Origin: Empedobacter stercoris
GTDB taxonomy: Bacteria; Bacteroidota; Bacteroidia; Flavobacteriales; Weeksellaceae
Length of the DNA stretch: 64,000 nt
NCBI RefSeq assembly: GCF_020281205.1
Contig: NZ_JACXZC010000010.1
Span: forward strand, 26,970 to 90,969
Direction of reading: 5' to 3'
Part shown: one piece after another, positions 54,826 to 64,000 of the stretch
Layout of the letters: every line of letters starts with the position of its first letter
Position numbering within the stretch: position 1 is the first letter of the stretch
Notes under the pieces: model-generated
Databases searched by the model: none
Seen by the model: only the letters and a program-made list of their open reading frames with translations
What the model was told of the DNA's origin: nothing
Translations under genes and position numbers: made by a program

Positions 54826-54853
54826 CAAGATTACAAAATCAATAAAAGGTTGC
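54826..54853 (-). promoter_or_regulatory. Third ECF-type promoter, orphan
   Basis: On the minus strand GCAACC (54853-54848), 16 bases, then ATCTTG (54831-54826), starting 22 bases past the lpxB stop. The hexamer and the spacer length equal those of the second module's promoter, and TTTTGTAATCTT-like bases around the -10 are also shared. Confidence 0.55.
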
Positions 54854-54874
54854 GTCAATCTTTTATTTTTCTCT

Positions 54875-55990
54875 TCATTTATTTTTTAAATCCTCTACGA
54901 TTAAATTTGCTGTTCTTTCTGAAGCGCCAATTCCTCCAAGTTTATGGTACAACTCTTCGTAATCTTGAAGGATTTTATCTCGTTTTGGTGAATTTAATAT
55001 CAGATTTAATTCTCGTTTAATATTTTCGTACGTTAAGTCATATTGTATTAATTCTTTTACGACTTCTTCATCCATAATTAAATTGACCAATGAAATAAAA
55101 CGAATATTTTTCACTACACGTTTTCCGATCTCATACGAAATTGCATTTCCTTTGTAACAAACCACTTCAGGAACTTTTAACAAAGCTGTTTCTAATGTTG
55201 CTGTTCCCGATGTAACCAAGGCTGCATGTGAAATACGTAATAAATCGTAGGTTTTATTTTCAACAATTTTCAATTGATTTCCGACAATTTTTTTATAATT
55301 TTCTGATGGTTGAGAAGGAGCTCCTGCCACAACAAACTGATAATCTGGAAAATCTTTTTCTACAGAAAGCATCAAGGGTAATTTGACTTTAATCTCTTGT
55401 GTTCGACTACCTGGAAGCAAAGCTATAATTGGTCGTTCGTCTAAATTGTGCTCTTTTCGAAATCGTTGTTCATCAATTGCGGGAAGATGATTGAGCGAAT
55501 CTAACAAAGGATTTCCTACAAAATCGACTTTATAATCATAACGTTGATAAAATTCTTCTTCGAACGGAAGAATGACAAACATTTTATCGACAACTTTTTT
55601 AATTTTATGAACTCGTCCCGTTTTCCAAGCCCATATTTGTGGCGAAATGTAATAGTAAACTTTAATTCCAAGTTTTTTTACAAACTCGGCAATCCTTAAA
55701 TTAAAACCAGGATAGTCAACTAAAATTACCGCATCAGGTTTATAGGTTTCGATGTCTTTTTTGGCAACAGAAATATTTCCTAAAATCGTTTTCAAATTCA
55801 TTACAACTTCAGCAAACCCCATAAACGCCAAATCTCTGTAATGTTTGACTAAAGTTCCGCCTTGCGCTTGCATCAAATCTCCTCCCCAAAACCTAAATTC
55901 GGCATGTGGATCTTTTAATTTTAATTCTTTCATTAAGTTCGATGCGTGTAAATCGCCCGAAGCTTCACCTGCAATGATATAGTATTTCAA
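54875..55990 (-). CDS. lpxB: Lipid-A-disaccharide synthase
   Basis: Condenses UDP-diacylglucosamine with lipid X to form the lipid A disaccharide at the inner membrane face. 371 residues. Family signatures are IIAGEASGDLHASNLMKEL at the N-terminus, YISPQIWAWKTGRVHKIK near 117, FVGNPLLD near 160 and LLPGSRTQEIK near 193. Here it is a single gene, not within the fabZ-lpxA cluster known from other bacteria. A -7 element lies 22 bases upstream. Confidence 0.95.
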   Translation of the reverse strand: MKYYIIAGEASGDLHASNLMKELKLKDPHAEFRFWGGDLMQAQGGTLVKHYRDLAFMGFAEVVMNLKTILGNISVAKKDIETYKPDAVILVDYPGFNLRIAEFVKKLGIKVYYYISPQIWAWKTGRVHKIKKVVDKMFVILPFEEEFYQRYDYKVDFVGNPLLDSLNHLPAIDEQRFRKEHNLDERPIIALLPGSRTQEIKVKLPLMLSVEKDFPDYQFVVAGAPSQPSENYKKIVGNQLKIVENKTYDLLRISHAALVTSGTATLETALLKVPEVVCYKGNAISYEIGKRVVKNIRFISLVNLIMDEEVVKELIQYDLTYENIKRELNLILNSPKRDKILQDYEELYHKLGGIGASERTANLIVEDLKNK

Positions 55991-56011
55991 TGGAAATCAT
56001 TTTTCTTCTTA

Positions 56012-56019
56012 CAAAGATA
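56012..56019 (-). promoter_or_regulatory. -7 promoter element of lpxB
   Basis: The minus strand reads TATCTTTG, matching TANNTTTG, placing the start about 16 bases before the lpxB ATG. Confidence 0.5.
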
Positions 56020-56090
56020 GGAGAAATCTATAAGTGGAGTAGATTTCAATGTTTTTTATTGCGTAAATTTACTCTTTCAAAGAAAGAAAA

Positions 56091-56600
56091 ATGTCAGACG
56101 AGATTATAAATAAAGTTGCCAATAGTAGCTTAGTCACAATTGATTTACAGGATTATTATCCTGATGGAGATCGTGTTGTTTTTGACTTGAAAGATTGGTT
56201 ATATGAAGAATTGATTCTTAGAGAAAAAGATTTTAGAGAAAATCTGAAAAATCATGATTGGTCACAATATCAAGATAAATATGTTGCATTAACGTGTACA
56301 GCAGATGCAATTGTTCCGTCTTGGGCATATTTGTTGGTCGCAACATACTTGTCGGGAATAGTAAAACGCGTTGTTCACGGAAGTTTAGAAGATTTGGATA
56401 CGATTTTGTACACAGAGATTGTCGATCATTTACCTTATGATGATTATGTCGATGGAAAAATAATTGTAAAAGGATGTTCGCACAAACCCGTTCCAGATTC
56501 GGCTTATATTCAATTAATAGAACGTTTGCAACCTATTGTTAGTTCGTTAATGTTTGGTGAAGCATGCAGTACCGTTCCACTTTATAAAAAGAAGAAATAA
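56091..56600 (+). CDS. DUF2480 family protein
   Basis: 169 residues, no signal peptide or membrane segment. I recognise the DUF2480 family, restricted as far as I know to Bacteroidota: IDLQDYYPDGDRVVFDLKDW near the N-terminus, CTADAIVPSWAYLLVA near 75, and KGCSHKPVPDSAYIQL near 135. Function is unknown; the three conserved cysteines suggest metal or Fe-S binding, which is speculation. It is divergent from lpxB. Confidence 0.85.
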   Translation: MSDEIINKVANSSLVTIDLQDYYPDGDRVVFDLKDWLYEELILREKDFRENLKNHDWSQYQDKYVALTCTADAIVPSWAYLLVATYLSGIVKRVVHGSLEDLDTILYTEIVDHLPYDDYVDGKIIVKGCSHKPVPDSAYIQLIERLQPIVSSLMFGEACSTVPLYKKKK

Positions 56601-56629
56601 AAAAAATCCGCTCATTGAGCGGATTTTTT
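56601..56629 (+). terminator. Bidirectional terminator
   Basis: A 13-bp stem (56601-56613 with 56617-56629, ATT loop) starting right after the DUF2480 stop, with A and T runs on both sides; it also sits 20 bases past the end of clpB on the other strand. Confidence 0.85.
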
Positions 56630-56649
56630 ACACAACAATAAATCGTAAT

Positions 56650-59262
56650 TTATTGATTAGTTCTGAAAACTAATTTATTATCTCCTGGTTTTTCTTCGAA
56701 ATAATCGATTAAAACCGCATCATTATCATTAATAGAACCTTTCAAAATTTCTTTTGATAATTCGTTTAATACATCTTGTTGAATGACTCTTTTTAGAGGT
56801 CTTGCTCCAAATTGAGGATCATATCCTTTTTTCGCTAAATATTCTACAGCTTCTGGTGTAATATCTAATGTGATGTCTCGTAGTGCTAATTTTTTAGCCA
56901 CTCCATTCAAATAAATAGATACAATTCCAGAAATTTGGTTTTCACTTAGCGGACGGAATAATATGATTTCATCAATACGATTTAAAAACTCTGGTCTAAA
57001 ATTTTGTTTTAACTCATCAAAAACAAGTTGTTTTGTTTCATCATAAATCTGTGGGACATTGTTTTCGTCAATATCAGCAAATTTGTCTAAAATTGTATGC
57101 GAACCAAAGTTAGAAGTCATGATGATAATTGTATTTTTAAAGTTGACCACACGACCTTTGTTATCTGTCAAACGACCATCATCTAAAACTTGTAACAAAA
57201 TATTGAAAACATCTGGATGCGCTTTCTCAATCTCATCTAACAAAATAACCGAGTAAGGACGACGACGAACCGCTTCTGTTAATTGTCCACCTTCATCATA
57301 ACCTACATAGCCCGGAGGTGCCCCAACTAAACGAGAAACCGCATGGCGTTCTTGATACTCAGACATGTCGATACGCGTCATTGCATTTTCATCGTCAAAC
57401 AAGAATTCGGCTAAAGCTTTTGCCAACTCCGTTTTACCAACCCCGGTAGATCCTAAGAATAAGAACGAACCGATTGGTTTTCCTTCGTCGCTAAGACCTG
57501 CACGAGAACGGCGAATGGCGTCAGAAACAGCTGTAATAGCTTCTTCTTGCCCTAAAACACGTTTGTGTAATTGGCTTTCTAAATTCAATAATTTTTCACG
57601 ATCAGATTGCATCATTTTTTGAGCAGGAACACCTGTCCATTTCGAAACAACTTCTGCGATATCATCTGCATCAACAAATTCTTTCACCAATTTGTTGTGT
57701 TTGTTTTCTTCTAAATTTTTCTCAGCTTCTTCTAAATCTTTTTTGGCATTGACTAAATCTTCAAATTCTAATTTAGATGCTTTTGCATAATCGTATTCAC
57801 GTTTTGCACGTTCGATATCAAATTTGATATTTTCGATATGTTTTCTCAAATCCTGAACTTCATCAGCACGTGTTCTTTCTGCTTCCCATTTCGAGTTCAA
57901 TTGATTTCTTTCATCTTGAAGATTTGATAATTCTTCTTTCAAAAGATTCAATTTTTTCTCATCATTTTCACGTTTTATCGCTTCAATTTCAATTTCTAAT
58001 TGAATAATTCTTCGGTCTAATTTATCTAAATCTTCTGGTTTAGAATTCATTTCCATACGTAATTTAGAAGCTGCTTCATCCATCAAATCAATCGCTTTAT
58101 CTGGTAAAAAACGATCTGTGATATAACGTGTTGATAATTTTACAGCCGCAATAATAGCTTCATCTTTGATGCCTATTTTATGATGTTGTTCGTATTTATC
58201 TTTAATACCACGCAAGATCGAAATTGCAGATTCTTCATCAGGCTCTTCTACCATTACTTTCTGAAAACGACGCTCTAAAGCTTTGTCTTTTTCAAAGTAT
58301 TTCTGATATTCATTCAACGTTGTAGCTCCTATTGAACGTAATTCACCACGAGCCAAAGCTGGTTTCAGAATATTAGCTGCATCCATAGCACCTTCTCCAC
58401 CACCACCTGCACCAACAAGTGTATGAATTTCATCGATGAATAAAATAATTTCACCATTTGAAGAAGTAACTTCTTTTACAACAGCTTTTAATCGCTCTTC
58501 AAATTCTCCTTTGTATTTTGCTCCCGCAACTAAAGCACCCATATCCAATGAAAAAATTTGTTTGTTCAAAAGATTTTCGGGTACATCACCATCAATAATT
58601 CGATGAGCCAAACCTTCTGCTATAGCGGTTTTACCTACACCTGGTTCACCAATTAGAATTGGGTTGTTTTTTGTTCGACGAGATAGAATTTGTAAAACAC
58701 GACGAATTTCTTCATCACGACCAATTACAGGATCTAATTTCCCTTCTTTTGCTAAATCTGTTAAATTTTTAGCGTATTTGTTTAATGAATTATATGTTCC
58801 TTCTGCATTTTCAGAAGTTACTCTTTCTCCGTTTCTCAATTCTGTTACTAATTTTTTTGTGTTCTCGAATGTTACACCTTTATTTTTTAATAACTGACTA
58901 ACAGGTGAACCATTCTTAATTATACCTAATAATAAATGTTCTAATGTGATAAAATCATCATTCATTCCTTTTGCAATTTCTTTCGCTGATTGCAAAATTT
59001 GGTTAGATGAATTGGAAAGATGATTCCTTTGTTGCCCTTCAATTTTAGGGTATTTATTGATTTCAAGATCTAATTCTGGTTTTAATAAATCGAATTTGAC
59101 ACCTTGTTTTTCTAAGATTAATGATAACACATTTTCATCAACATCAATCATTCCTCCTAAAATATGAGCAGGTTCTATCGCTTGATTTTTATGTGCAACT
59201 GCGATTTGTTGCGCGGCCTGAATTGCTTCTCGACCCTTTATTGTAAATTGATTAAAATCCAT
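56650..59262 (-). CDS. clpB: ATP-dependent disaggregase ClpB
   Basis: Hexameric AAA+ chaperone that rescues aggregated proteins with DnaK. 870 residues, normal length. In order: N-terminal Clp domain (1-150), first AAA+ with Walker A GEPGVGKT (Gly205-Thr212) and Walker [11 protein letters not shown], middle coiled-coil domain (about 410-525, rich in Glu, Lys and Arg), second AAA+ with Walker A GSTGVGKT (Gly604-Thr611), [14 protein letters not shown], and C-terminal ClpB domain. The middle domain separates ClpB from ClpA/ClpC. I see no CIRCE-like repeat upstream. Confidence 0.96.
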   Translation of the reverse strand: MDFNQFTIKGREAIQAAQQIAVAHKNQAIEPAHILGGMIDVDENVLSLILEKQGVKFDLLKPELDLEINKYPKIEGQQRNHLSNSSNQILQSAKEIAKGMNDDFITLEHLLLGIIKNGSPVSQLLKNKGVTFENTKKLVTELRNGERVTSENAEGTYNSLNKYAKNLTDLAKEGKLDPVIGRDEEIRRVLQILSRRTKNNPILIGEPGVGKTAIAEGLAHRIIDGDVPENLLNKQIFSLDMGALVAGAKYKGEFEERLKAVVKEVTSSNGEIILFIDEIHTLVGAGGGGEGAMDAANILKPALARGELRSIGATTLNEYQKYFEKDKALERRFQKVMVEEPDEESAISILRGIKDKYEQHHKIGIKDEAIIAAVKLSTRYITDRFLPDKAIDLMDEAASKLRMEMNSKPEDLDKLDRRIIQLEIEIEAIKRENDEKKLNLLKEELSNLQDERNQLNSKWEAERTRADEVQDLRKHIENIKFDIERAKREYDYAKASKLEFEDLVNAKKDLEEAEKNLEENKHNKLVKEFVDADDIAEVVSKWTGVPAQKMMQSDREKLLNLESQLHKRVLGQEEAITAVSDAIRRSRAGLSDEGKPIGSFLFLGSTGVGKTELAKALAEFLFDDENAMTRIDMSEYQERHAVSRLVGAPPGYVGYDEGGQLTEAVRRRPYSVILLDEIEKAHPDVFNILLQVLDDGRLTDNKGRVVNFKNTIIIMTSNFGSHTILDKFADIDENNVPQIYDETKQLVFDELKQNFRPEFLNRIDEIILFRPLSENQISGIVSIYLNGVAKKLALRDITLDITPEAVEYLAKKGYDPQFGARPLKRVIQQDVLNELSKEILKGSINDNDAVLIDYFEEKPGDNKLVFRTNQ

Positions 59263-59365
59263 TGACCCTTAGTTTTTTATATTTGTTTTGTATGGTTTTA
59301 TTCCATCAAAAAAAATTCCAAAGTAGATAAGATGTTAAAAAACTGACTTTTTGACCTTATTGAAT

Positions 59366-59398
59366 AAAAAAAGGAGACATTTTGACAATGTCTCCTTT
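59366..59398 (-). terminator. Terminator of cysE-cysK
   Basis: On the minus strand a 12-bp stem (59398-59387 with 59381-59370, loop of 5) ends in a T run. It lies 23 bases past the cysK stop and before the clpB upstream region. Confidence 0.85.
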
Positions 59399-59420
59399 AT
59401 GATTTTGGTTAATACTGACT

Positions 59421-60329
59421 TTAAAACAAACCTTCTACAGATAAATAACGTTCGCCTGTATCATAGTTTATCGTTATAATTTTAGCTTCATTTCCTATTA
59501 TATCCAATTTTTTAGAAACAGCAGCAAGAGATGCACCTGTTGAAATTCCAACAAATAAACCTTCTTCTTTAGCAACTTTTTTGGTGAATTCAAAAGCTTC
59601 TTCTTTTGTAATTTGAATTGATTGATCAACAATAGTTAAATCTAAGTTTTTCGGTAGAAATCCAGCTCCAATTCCTTGAAGAGCATGTGGACCAGGATTT
59701 CCTCCTGAAATCACAGGTGAATCTGTTGGTTCTACAGCAAAAACTTTAGTTGAAGAATTCGCTTCTTTTAATGCTTTTCCAATACCAGAAAGATGTCCTC
59801 CTGTACCAACACCTGTAATTAAATAATCAATTCCTTGAGGAAAATCTGCAAGAATTTCTTTGGCTGTTGTAGTATAATGAATAGTTGGATTTGAATTATT
59901 TTCAAATTGTTGTGGAACCCAAGCTCCTTCTATGTTTTCAGCTAATTCTTGTGCTTTTGCGATTGCACCTTTCATTCCTAATTCTTTTGGAGTCAAAACA
60001 AATTCAGCTCCATAAGCTTCCATTATTTTTCGGCGTTCAATCGACATTGATTCTGGCATTGTAATAATCATTTTATAGCCTTTTACTGCAGCTACAAAAG
60101 ACAATCCAATACCAGTATTACCTGAAGTAGGTTCGATAATTGTTCCTCCAGGTTGTAAAATACCTGCTTTTTCAGCATCTTCAATCATTGCCAAAGCTAT
60201 ACGATCTTTGATTGATCCTCCTGGATTTTGTTTCTCAATTTTTATGTATACATGATGATTTGGAAATAATTTATTCAATTTGATTATTGGTGTATTTCCA
60301 ATGGTTTCTAAGATATTATTATAAATCAT
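59421..60329 (-). CDS. cysK: Cysteine synthase (O-acetylserine sulfhydrylase)
   Basis: PLP enzyme making cysteine from O-acetylserine and sulfide. 302 residues. The PLP lysine is Lys41 in [12 protein letters not shown], the substrate loop is [11 protein letters not shown], and the phosphate-binding loop is [11 protein letters not shown]. It follows the serine acetyltransferase gene by 12 bases, giving a two-gene cysteine operon. CysK and CysE usually form a regulatory complex through the CysE C terminus, here ending HHDYII, whose final Ile fits the rule. Distinction from CysM by sequence alone is not certain. Confidence 0.94.
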   Translation of the reverse strand: MIYNNILETIGNTPIIKLNKLFPNHHVYIKIEKQNPGGSIKDRIALAMIEDAEKAGILQPGGTIIEPTSGNTGIGLSFVAAVKGYKMIITMPESMSIERRKIMEAYGAEFVLTPKELGMKGAIAKAQELAENIEGAWVPQQFENNSNPTIHYTTTAKEILADFPQGIDYLITGVGTGGHLSGIGKALKEANSSTKVFAVEPTDSPVISGGNPGPHALQGIGAGFLPKNLDLTIVDQSIQITKEEAFEFTKKVAKEEGLFVGISTGASLAAVSKKLDIIGNEAKIITINYDTGERYLSVEGLF

Positions 60330-60341
60330 TTTGATAGATTT

Positions 60342-61115
60342 TTAGATGATATAATCGTGATGTTGTTCAATTTTTTGCTTCTTTATTTGTGGTTTATTTT
60401 CTTGATAAACAATCGAATTATCTTCGATACTTTCTGTAATCCAAACATTACCTCCAATTATAGAGTTTTCACCTATTACAGTTGTTCCACCTAAAATAGT
60501 AGCTCCAGCATAGATTGTTACATTATTTTCGATGGTTGGATGACGTTTTTTATCCGCTAAATTCTTCGAAACATAAAATGCTCCTAAAGTTACACCTTGA
60601 TAAATTTTAACATCATCCCCAATAATAGTTGTTTCTCCAATTACTATTCCAGTACCATGATCTATATAAAAGTTTTTTCCAATTGTGGCACCAGGATGAA
60701 TATCAATTCCAGTTTTAGAATGTGCGTATTCTGAGAAAAAACGTGGTAGAATTGGAGTGTCCAGTTTGAATAAAATATGAGCTAAACGATGGATAGCGAT
60801 TGCAAAAAAACCAGGATAGGCTAAAATAATTTCTATTTCGGATTTTGAAGCAGGGTCATTCGCATAAAAAATGTAAATAAGATTTTCTAATTCTTGTCGT
60901 AGTTGCGTAAATTGTTCAAAGAAATAAAGACTAATTTTACTTGATTTTTCTTCTGGAACAATTTTTAGCAAAATAGTATTGAATTGATTTAACAAATCTT
61001 CTTTTCTGTAAGTTGAATTTGGTTGCTGAAAAATTTCATCGTAAATGATAGATTCAATTATTGGTTCTAAATCCGCTTTGTTGAATGGTAAACTATATTT
61101 TGAGAAATGGGTCAT
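60342..61115 (-). CDS. cysE: Serine O-acetyltransferase
   Basis: Acetylates serine with acetyl-CoA, the first step to cysteine. 257 residues: a helical N-terminal half, then a left-handed parallel beta-helix of hexapeptide repeats (about 135-240, e.g. [20 protein letters not shown] with the catalytic His, then [11 protein letters not shown]). It ends in Ile-Ile, as needed for docking into the CysK active site. First gene of cysE-cysK, with a -7 element 36 bases upstream. Confidence 0.93.
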   Translation of the reverse strand: MTHFSKYSLPFNKADLEPIIESIIYDEIFQQPNSTYRKEDLLNQFNTILLKIVPEEKSSKISLYFFEQFTQLRQELENLIYIFYANDPASKSEIEIILAYPGFFAIAIHRLAHILFKLDTPILPRFFSEYAHSKTGIDIHPGATIGKNFYIDHGTGIVIGETTIIGDDVKIYQGVTLGAFYVSKNLADKKRHPTIENNVTIYAGATILGGTTVIGENSIIGGNVWITESIEDNSIVYQENKPQIKKQKIEQHHDYII

Positions 61116-61150
61116 TTTACTTTATCTATAAACTCTATAAAAATAGTAGA

Positions 61151-61158
61151 CAAATGTA
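61151..61158 (-). promoter_or_regulatory. -7 promoter element of cysE-cysK
   Basis: The minus strand reads TACATTTG, matching TANNTTTG, giving a leader of about 30 bases. Confidence 0.5.
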
Positions 61159-61449
61159 TTCATTTTTTTAGGTTTCTGTATAAAAATATGCTAAAAATCT
61201 TTTTTTTTGATAAATATGAAATATTTATATGGCGATTATAGATGGGAAATAATACGTTGTACCGACTTGAATAAATAAAATTATACACTATTTATTTAAA
61301 AAATTAATAACGTTTAAATATTTAAAGAACAAATGTTTAAATGTGTTTAAGCATTTAGTTTAAACGATTTGTATAAAAAATAATACTTAGCGTTTTGTTT
61401 ACACCAAAAAAGAGTTACTTTAGTGAAATAAATTTTAAAGGATAAAAAT
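61159..61449. other. Intergenic region upstream of the DUF2147 gene
   Basis: Very AT-rich, no gene seen. It contains several GTTTAAA/TTTAAAC words between 61310 and 61370, with CGTTTAAA (61311) facing TTTAAACG (61360) as loose inverted copies, and a weak promoter-like TACTTTAG near 61417. Confidence 0.4.
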
Positions 61450-61875
61450 ATGAAAAAATCAATTTTATTCGGATTATTCTTTATGTTGACATCTTTAATG
61501 TATGCGCAATCACCGATTGGAACATGGAAAACAATTGATGATGAAACAAAACAAGCGAAGTCTTACGTAGAGATTTTCGAGAAAGATGGAAAACTGTATG
61601 GTAAAGTCACTAAGATTTTAACAAAAGGAAAAGAAGACGCTAAATGTACAGATTGTTCAGGAGCGTTAAAAAATAAACCAATTTTAGGAATGCAAATTCT
61701 TACAGGTCTTAAAAAAGATGGTAAAGAATGGAATGGAGGAAAAATCCTTGATCCTAATAATGGAAAAGAATACAAAGCAAAAATGTCATTAAATGGTAAT
61801 GACAAACTTGATGTAAGAGGTTATATCGGAATTTCTCTTGTTGGAAGAACGCAAACTTGGCATCGAGTTAAATAA
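61450..61875 (+). CDS. DUF2147 family exported protein
   Basis: 141 residues with a signal peptide (MKKSILFGLFFMLTSLMYAQ). The DUF2147 pattern is clear: SPIGTWKTIDDETKQAKSYV, a central CTDCSGALKNKPILGM and KILDPNNGKEYKAKMSL, ending RTQTWHRVK. Probably a periplasmic lipocalin-like barrel of unknown ligand. The Cys pair in CTDC is common in the family. Monocistronic, followed by a terminator. Confidence 0.87.
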   Translation: MKKSILFGLFFMLTSLMYAQSPIGTWKTIDDETKQAKSYVEIFEKDGKLYGKVTKILTKGKEDAKCTDCSGALKNKPILGMQILTGLKKDGKEWNGGKILDPNNGKEYKAKMSLNGNDKLDVRGYIGISLVGRTQTWHRVK

Positions 61876-61930
61876 ATCAAAACAAAAACGAAAAGGTTAC
61901 TCTGAGTAATCAAACCACAAAATTTACTCT

Positions 61931-61970
61931 ATAATGACTATTTCTTAAAAAGAATAGTCATTATTTTTTT
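61931..61970 (+). terminator. Terminator of the DUF2147 gene
   Basis: A 12-bp stem (61931-61942 with 61953-61964, loop of 10) followed by a T run. Confidence 0.82.
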
Positions 61971-61974
61971 TGCT

Positions 61975-61982
61975 TAAATTTG
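61975..61982 (+). promoter_or_regulatory. -7 promoter element of the ABC exporter
   Basis: TAAATTTG matches TANNTTTG, about 40 bases before the ATG at 62022 and right after the terminator. Confidence 0.5.
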
Positions 61983-62021
61983 CAAAGTCAAAATTATTAT
62001 TTTGATGATTAAAAATATAAA

Positions 62022-63854
62022 ATGAGTTTAACTAAAAGAGCGTTCAACTACGCTAAACCATATAAAAGTTCGTTTATTACAGCGATCATTTTCAACTTAC
62101 TTTACGCACTTTTCAATGTTGTTGCATTAGCTTTTATGATGCCAATTTTGAGCGTTTTATTTGGTGAAGAAAATAATGAAGTTGTCACGAAACCTATCTA
62201 TTCGGGTAAATTAGATGATTTGAAGCAGTTCTTTTCTGATTATTCGGCTTACTATATGAATGAAGTTTCTCAAACAGAAGGACCTATTTATGTGTTGGCA
62301 ATTTCGTGTGTCATTTTTATAGTCGCTTTTTTATTCCGAAATATTTTTAGTTTTTTATCGGAAACATGTTTAGTGGATTTACGTTCAGGTGTTACACGTG
62401 ATTTACGTGTTGATATTCACAACAAAATTATCGATTTGCCTGTTGCATATTTTACTGAAAAACGAAAAGGAGATATGATTAATCGTATTTCGAGTGATGT
62501 GAATGAAGTAGAATCAAATATTCTCAATTCGATTGTCGAAATTGTTCGATCGCCAATTATGATTATCGTTTTTGTAGGTGTACTATTTACAGTTAGTTAT
62601 CAATTGACCATATTCGCTATTTTAGTTTTTCCTATTATGGGGACAATTATTTCCTTGATCGGTAAAAGCTTAAAAAAAGCTGCTGCTCATGCACAAGATG
62701 AATTATCAAACATTATTACCTATGTGGATGAAACGCTGACATCTCTAAAAATCATTAAGATTTTTAATGCTGAAGACCAAGTGAAAGGACGATTTGATGA
62801 ATCGATTAATCGTTACAGAAAATACCTTCAAAAGGTTATGAAAAAGAGAGCTTTAGCTTCGCCTACAAGTGAGTTTTTAGGTGCGGTTACAATTGGATTG
62901 ATTGTATTTTTTGGAGGAAAATTATCATTAGAAGGAAATGGATTAACAGGTTCACAATTCATTTTTTATATTGCTACTTTTTACACTTTATTAGACCCAA
63001 TTAAAAAGTTTTCGAAAGCTTTATCAGATGTTCAGAAAGGAGAGGTTTCTGCTCAACGAATCTTTGAAGTTTTGGATGCAGATGTATCAATTCAAGATTT
63101 ACCAAATGCAAAAGGAATTGAAGCTTTTGAAGATAAAATCGAGTTTCGAAATGTAACATTCGCCTATGGAAAACATGATGTCATCAAAGATTTTAATTTA
63201 ACAATAAATAAAGGAGAAACAGTTGCTTTAGTTGGGCAATCAGGTTCAGGAAAATCGACTTTAGCGAATTTAATTACGCGTTTTTGGGATGTAAAATCTG
63301 GCCAAATATTAATTGATGGAATTAATATTAAACATATAAAACTACACGATTATCGCTTATTATTTGGATTGGTAACGCAGGATTCTATCCTGTTTAATGA
63401 TACTATTTTTAATAATATTTCATTGGGAGATAAATCGCCAAGTGAGGAGAAAGTTGTGAGTGCTGCGCGAATTGCTAATGCAGAAGAGTTTATAATCAAA
63501 ATGCCAGAAAAATACCAAGAGTCGGTAGGAGAGGGTGGAAGCAAACTTTCTGGTGGACAAAAACAACGTTTAAGTATTGCGCGTGCAGTTTACAAGAATC
63601 CACCAATTATGGTTTTGGATGAGGCGACTTCGGCATTGGATACTAAATCGGAGAAATTGGTGCAAGTTGCCTTAAATAATATGATGCAAAATCGTACTTC
63701 TTTGGTTATTGCGCACCGTTTATCTACAATTCAGAATGCAGATAAAATAGTGGTGATGGAAGCTGGAAAAATTATTGAAGAAGGAAATCATCATTCATTA
63801 ATAGAGAAAAAAGGTGTTTACGCAAATCTTGTAAACATGCAAAATTTTGAATAG
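62022..63854 (+). CDS. MsbA-like ABC exporter (membrane and ATPase domains fused)
   Basis: 610 residues. Six membrane helices (about 18-340) with the intracellular loops of type IV exporters, then an ATPase domain: Walker A GQSGSGKST (405-413), signature LSGGQ (509-513), Walker B IMVLDE (529-534) and the switch His in IAHRLST. A half-transporter that works as a homodimer; the likely cargo is lipid A or another lipid, but substrate cannot be read from sequence. Its stop lies 6 bases from the end of a transposase gene on the other strand. Confidence 0.9.
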   Translation: MSLTKRAFNYAKPYKSSFITAIIFNLLYALFNVVALAFMMPILSVLFGEENNEVVTKPIYSGKLDDLKQFFSDYSAYYMNEVSQTEGPIYVLAISCVIFIVAFLFRNIFSFLSETCLVDLRSGVTRDLRVDIHNKIIDLPVAYFTEKRKGDMINRISSDVNEVESNILNSIVEIVRSPIMIIVFVGVLFTVSYQLTIFAILVFPIMGTIISLIGKSLKKAAAHAQDELSNIITYVDETLTSLKIIKIFNAEDQVKGRFDESINRYRKYLQKVMKKRALASPTSEFLGAVTIGLIVFFGGKLSLEGNGLTGSQFIFYIATFYTLLDPIKKFSKALSDVQKGEVSAQRIFEVLDADVSIQDLPNAKGIEAFEDKIEFRNVTFAYGKHDVIKDFNLTINKGETVALVGQSGSGKSTLANLITRFWDVKSGQILIDGINIKHIKLHDYRLLFGLVTQDSILFNDTIFNNISLGDKSPSEEKVVSAARIANAEEFIIKMPEKYQESVGEGGSKLSGGQKQRLSIARAVYKNPPIMVLDEATSALDTKSEKLVQVALNNMMQNRTSLVIAHRLSTIQNADKIVVMEAGKIIEEGNHHSLIEKKGVYANLVNMQNFE

Positions 63855-63856
63855 CC

Positions 63857-64000
63857 ATGTTCAAGTTATAAGTGCAACTGGCCAAGTAGATTTTAGTTTT
63901 TCGATAGGGCTAATATAGCCAAGCTTTCTTACTCTTCTATTGTTAATTAATTTTTCTATTTGTTTGATTCTTAGGTTACTTACTAAATTCAGGTCTGTTT
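63857..64000. mobile_element. End of an insertion sequence next to the ABC exporter (partial)
   Basis: The transposase fragment runs to within a few bases of the exporter stop (63854). The element boundary is thus probably at about 63855-63860. The insertion does not disrupt the exporter reading frame. Boundaries and inverted repeats cannot be confirmed here. Confidence 0.45.
63861..64000 (-). CDS. C-terminal end of a transposase, probably IS30 family (partial)
   Basis: The minus strand is open from the window edge to TGA at 63861-63863, 46 codons. It reads RIKQIEKLINNRRVRKLGYI then SPIEKLKS, similar to the C-terminal LNxRPRKxLGYxTPxE pattern of IS30 transposases. The rest lies outside the window. 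The 63857-63885 stretch may be the terminal inverted repeat, but the other end is needed to prove it. Confidence 0.55.
   Translation of the reverse strand, partial: TDLNLVSNLRIKQIEKLINNRRVRKLGYISPIEKLKSTWPVALIT

Noticed and set aside
61890..61915. Fourth ECF-type promoter (GTAACC on the minus strand near 61895)
   Set aside because: The bases 16 positions downstream read GATTTA rather than a TCT-type -10, and no gene lies in the right direction.
1..64000. CRISPR arrays, tRNA or rRNA genes, prophage
   Set aside because: No spaced identical repeats of CRISPR length, no cloverleaf-like or rRNA-like stretches, and no phage structural genes were seen.

Overview
The window is a 64 kb piece of a low-GC Bacteroidota chromosome, most likely Flavobacteriales (a Weeksellaceae/Empedobacter-like organism is my best guess, not proven). 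The basis is the AT-rich codon use, near absence of Shine-Dalgarno sites, -7 promoter elements of the flavobacterial type TANNTTTG, a type IX secretion C-terminal sorting domain, ECF sigma factors paired with envelope-spanning partners, a NuoG lacking its molybdopterin domain, a class II HMG-CoA reductase, and many genes of typical flavobacterial families (DUF2141, DUF2147, DUF2480).

Positions 1-15000 hold amino-acid biosynthesis. A thrABC operon (+) is preceded by the tail of a Thr-rich leader peptide and an attenuator. It faces a convergent ilvD-ilvB-ilvN-ilvC-ilvA operon (-). The ilv operon begins with two leader peptides in tandem, each rich in Ile/Leu/Val and each followed by its own terminator with a competing antiterminator. 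Between the two operons lie two decayed genes: a TPR/LuxR-type regulator and a secreted HAF-repeat protein.

Positions 15100-31650 hold mfd and a complete 14-gene nuoA-N operon for complex I. Positions 31850-34500 hold an M1 peptidase and coaX. Positions 34580-36930 hold an ECF sigma factor, a single-pass partner and an outer-membrane barrel protein. Positions 37050-40130 hold small membrane and cysteine-cluster proteins, an endonuclease V-like gene and HMG-CoA reductase. Positions 40450-41840 hold two unrecognised small ORFs and a long intergenic region with two unusual repeat arrays.

Positions 41800-49800 form a peptide-utilisation block: a secreted DPP-IV-like peptidase, three tandem POT peptide transporters and a periplasmic thioredoxin-like protein. 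After comEC and a DUF2141 gene comes a second ECF module (52283-54683): lipoprotein, sigma factor, and one protein that looks fused from an inner-membrane anti-sigma part and an outer-membrane barrel. The two ECF modules share a promoter pattern, G[TC]AACC-N16-[GA]TCT, which also occurs a third time beside a short terminator-bounded transcript after lpxB. The window closes with lpxB, DUF2480, clpB, cysE-cysK, DUF2147, an MsbA-like ABC exporter and the end of a probable IS30-type transposase.

The strongest candidates for new biology are the tandem ilv attenuator and the paired split and fused ECF/anti-sigma/barrel modules with their common promoter and the orphan third promoter.
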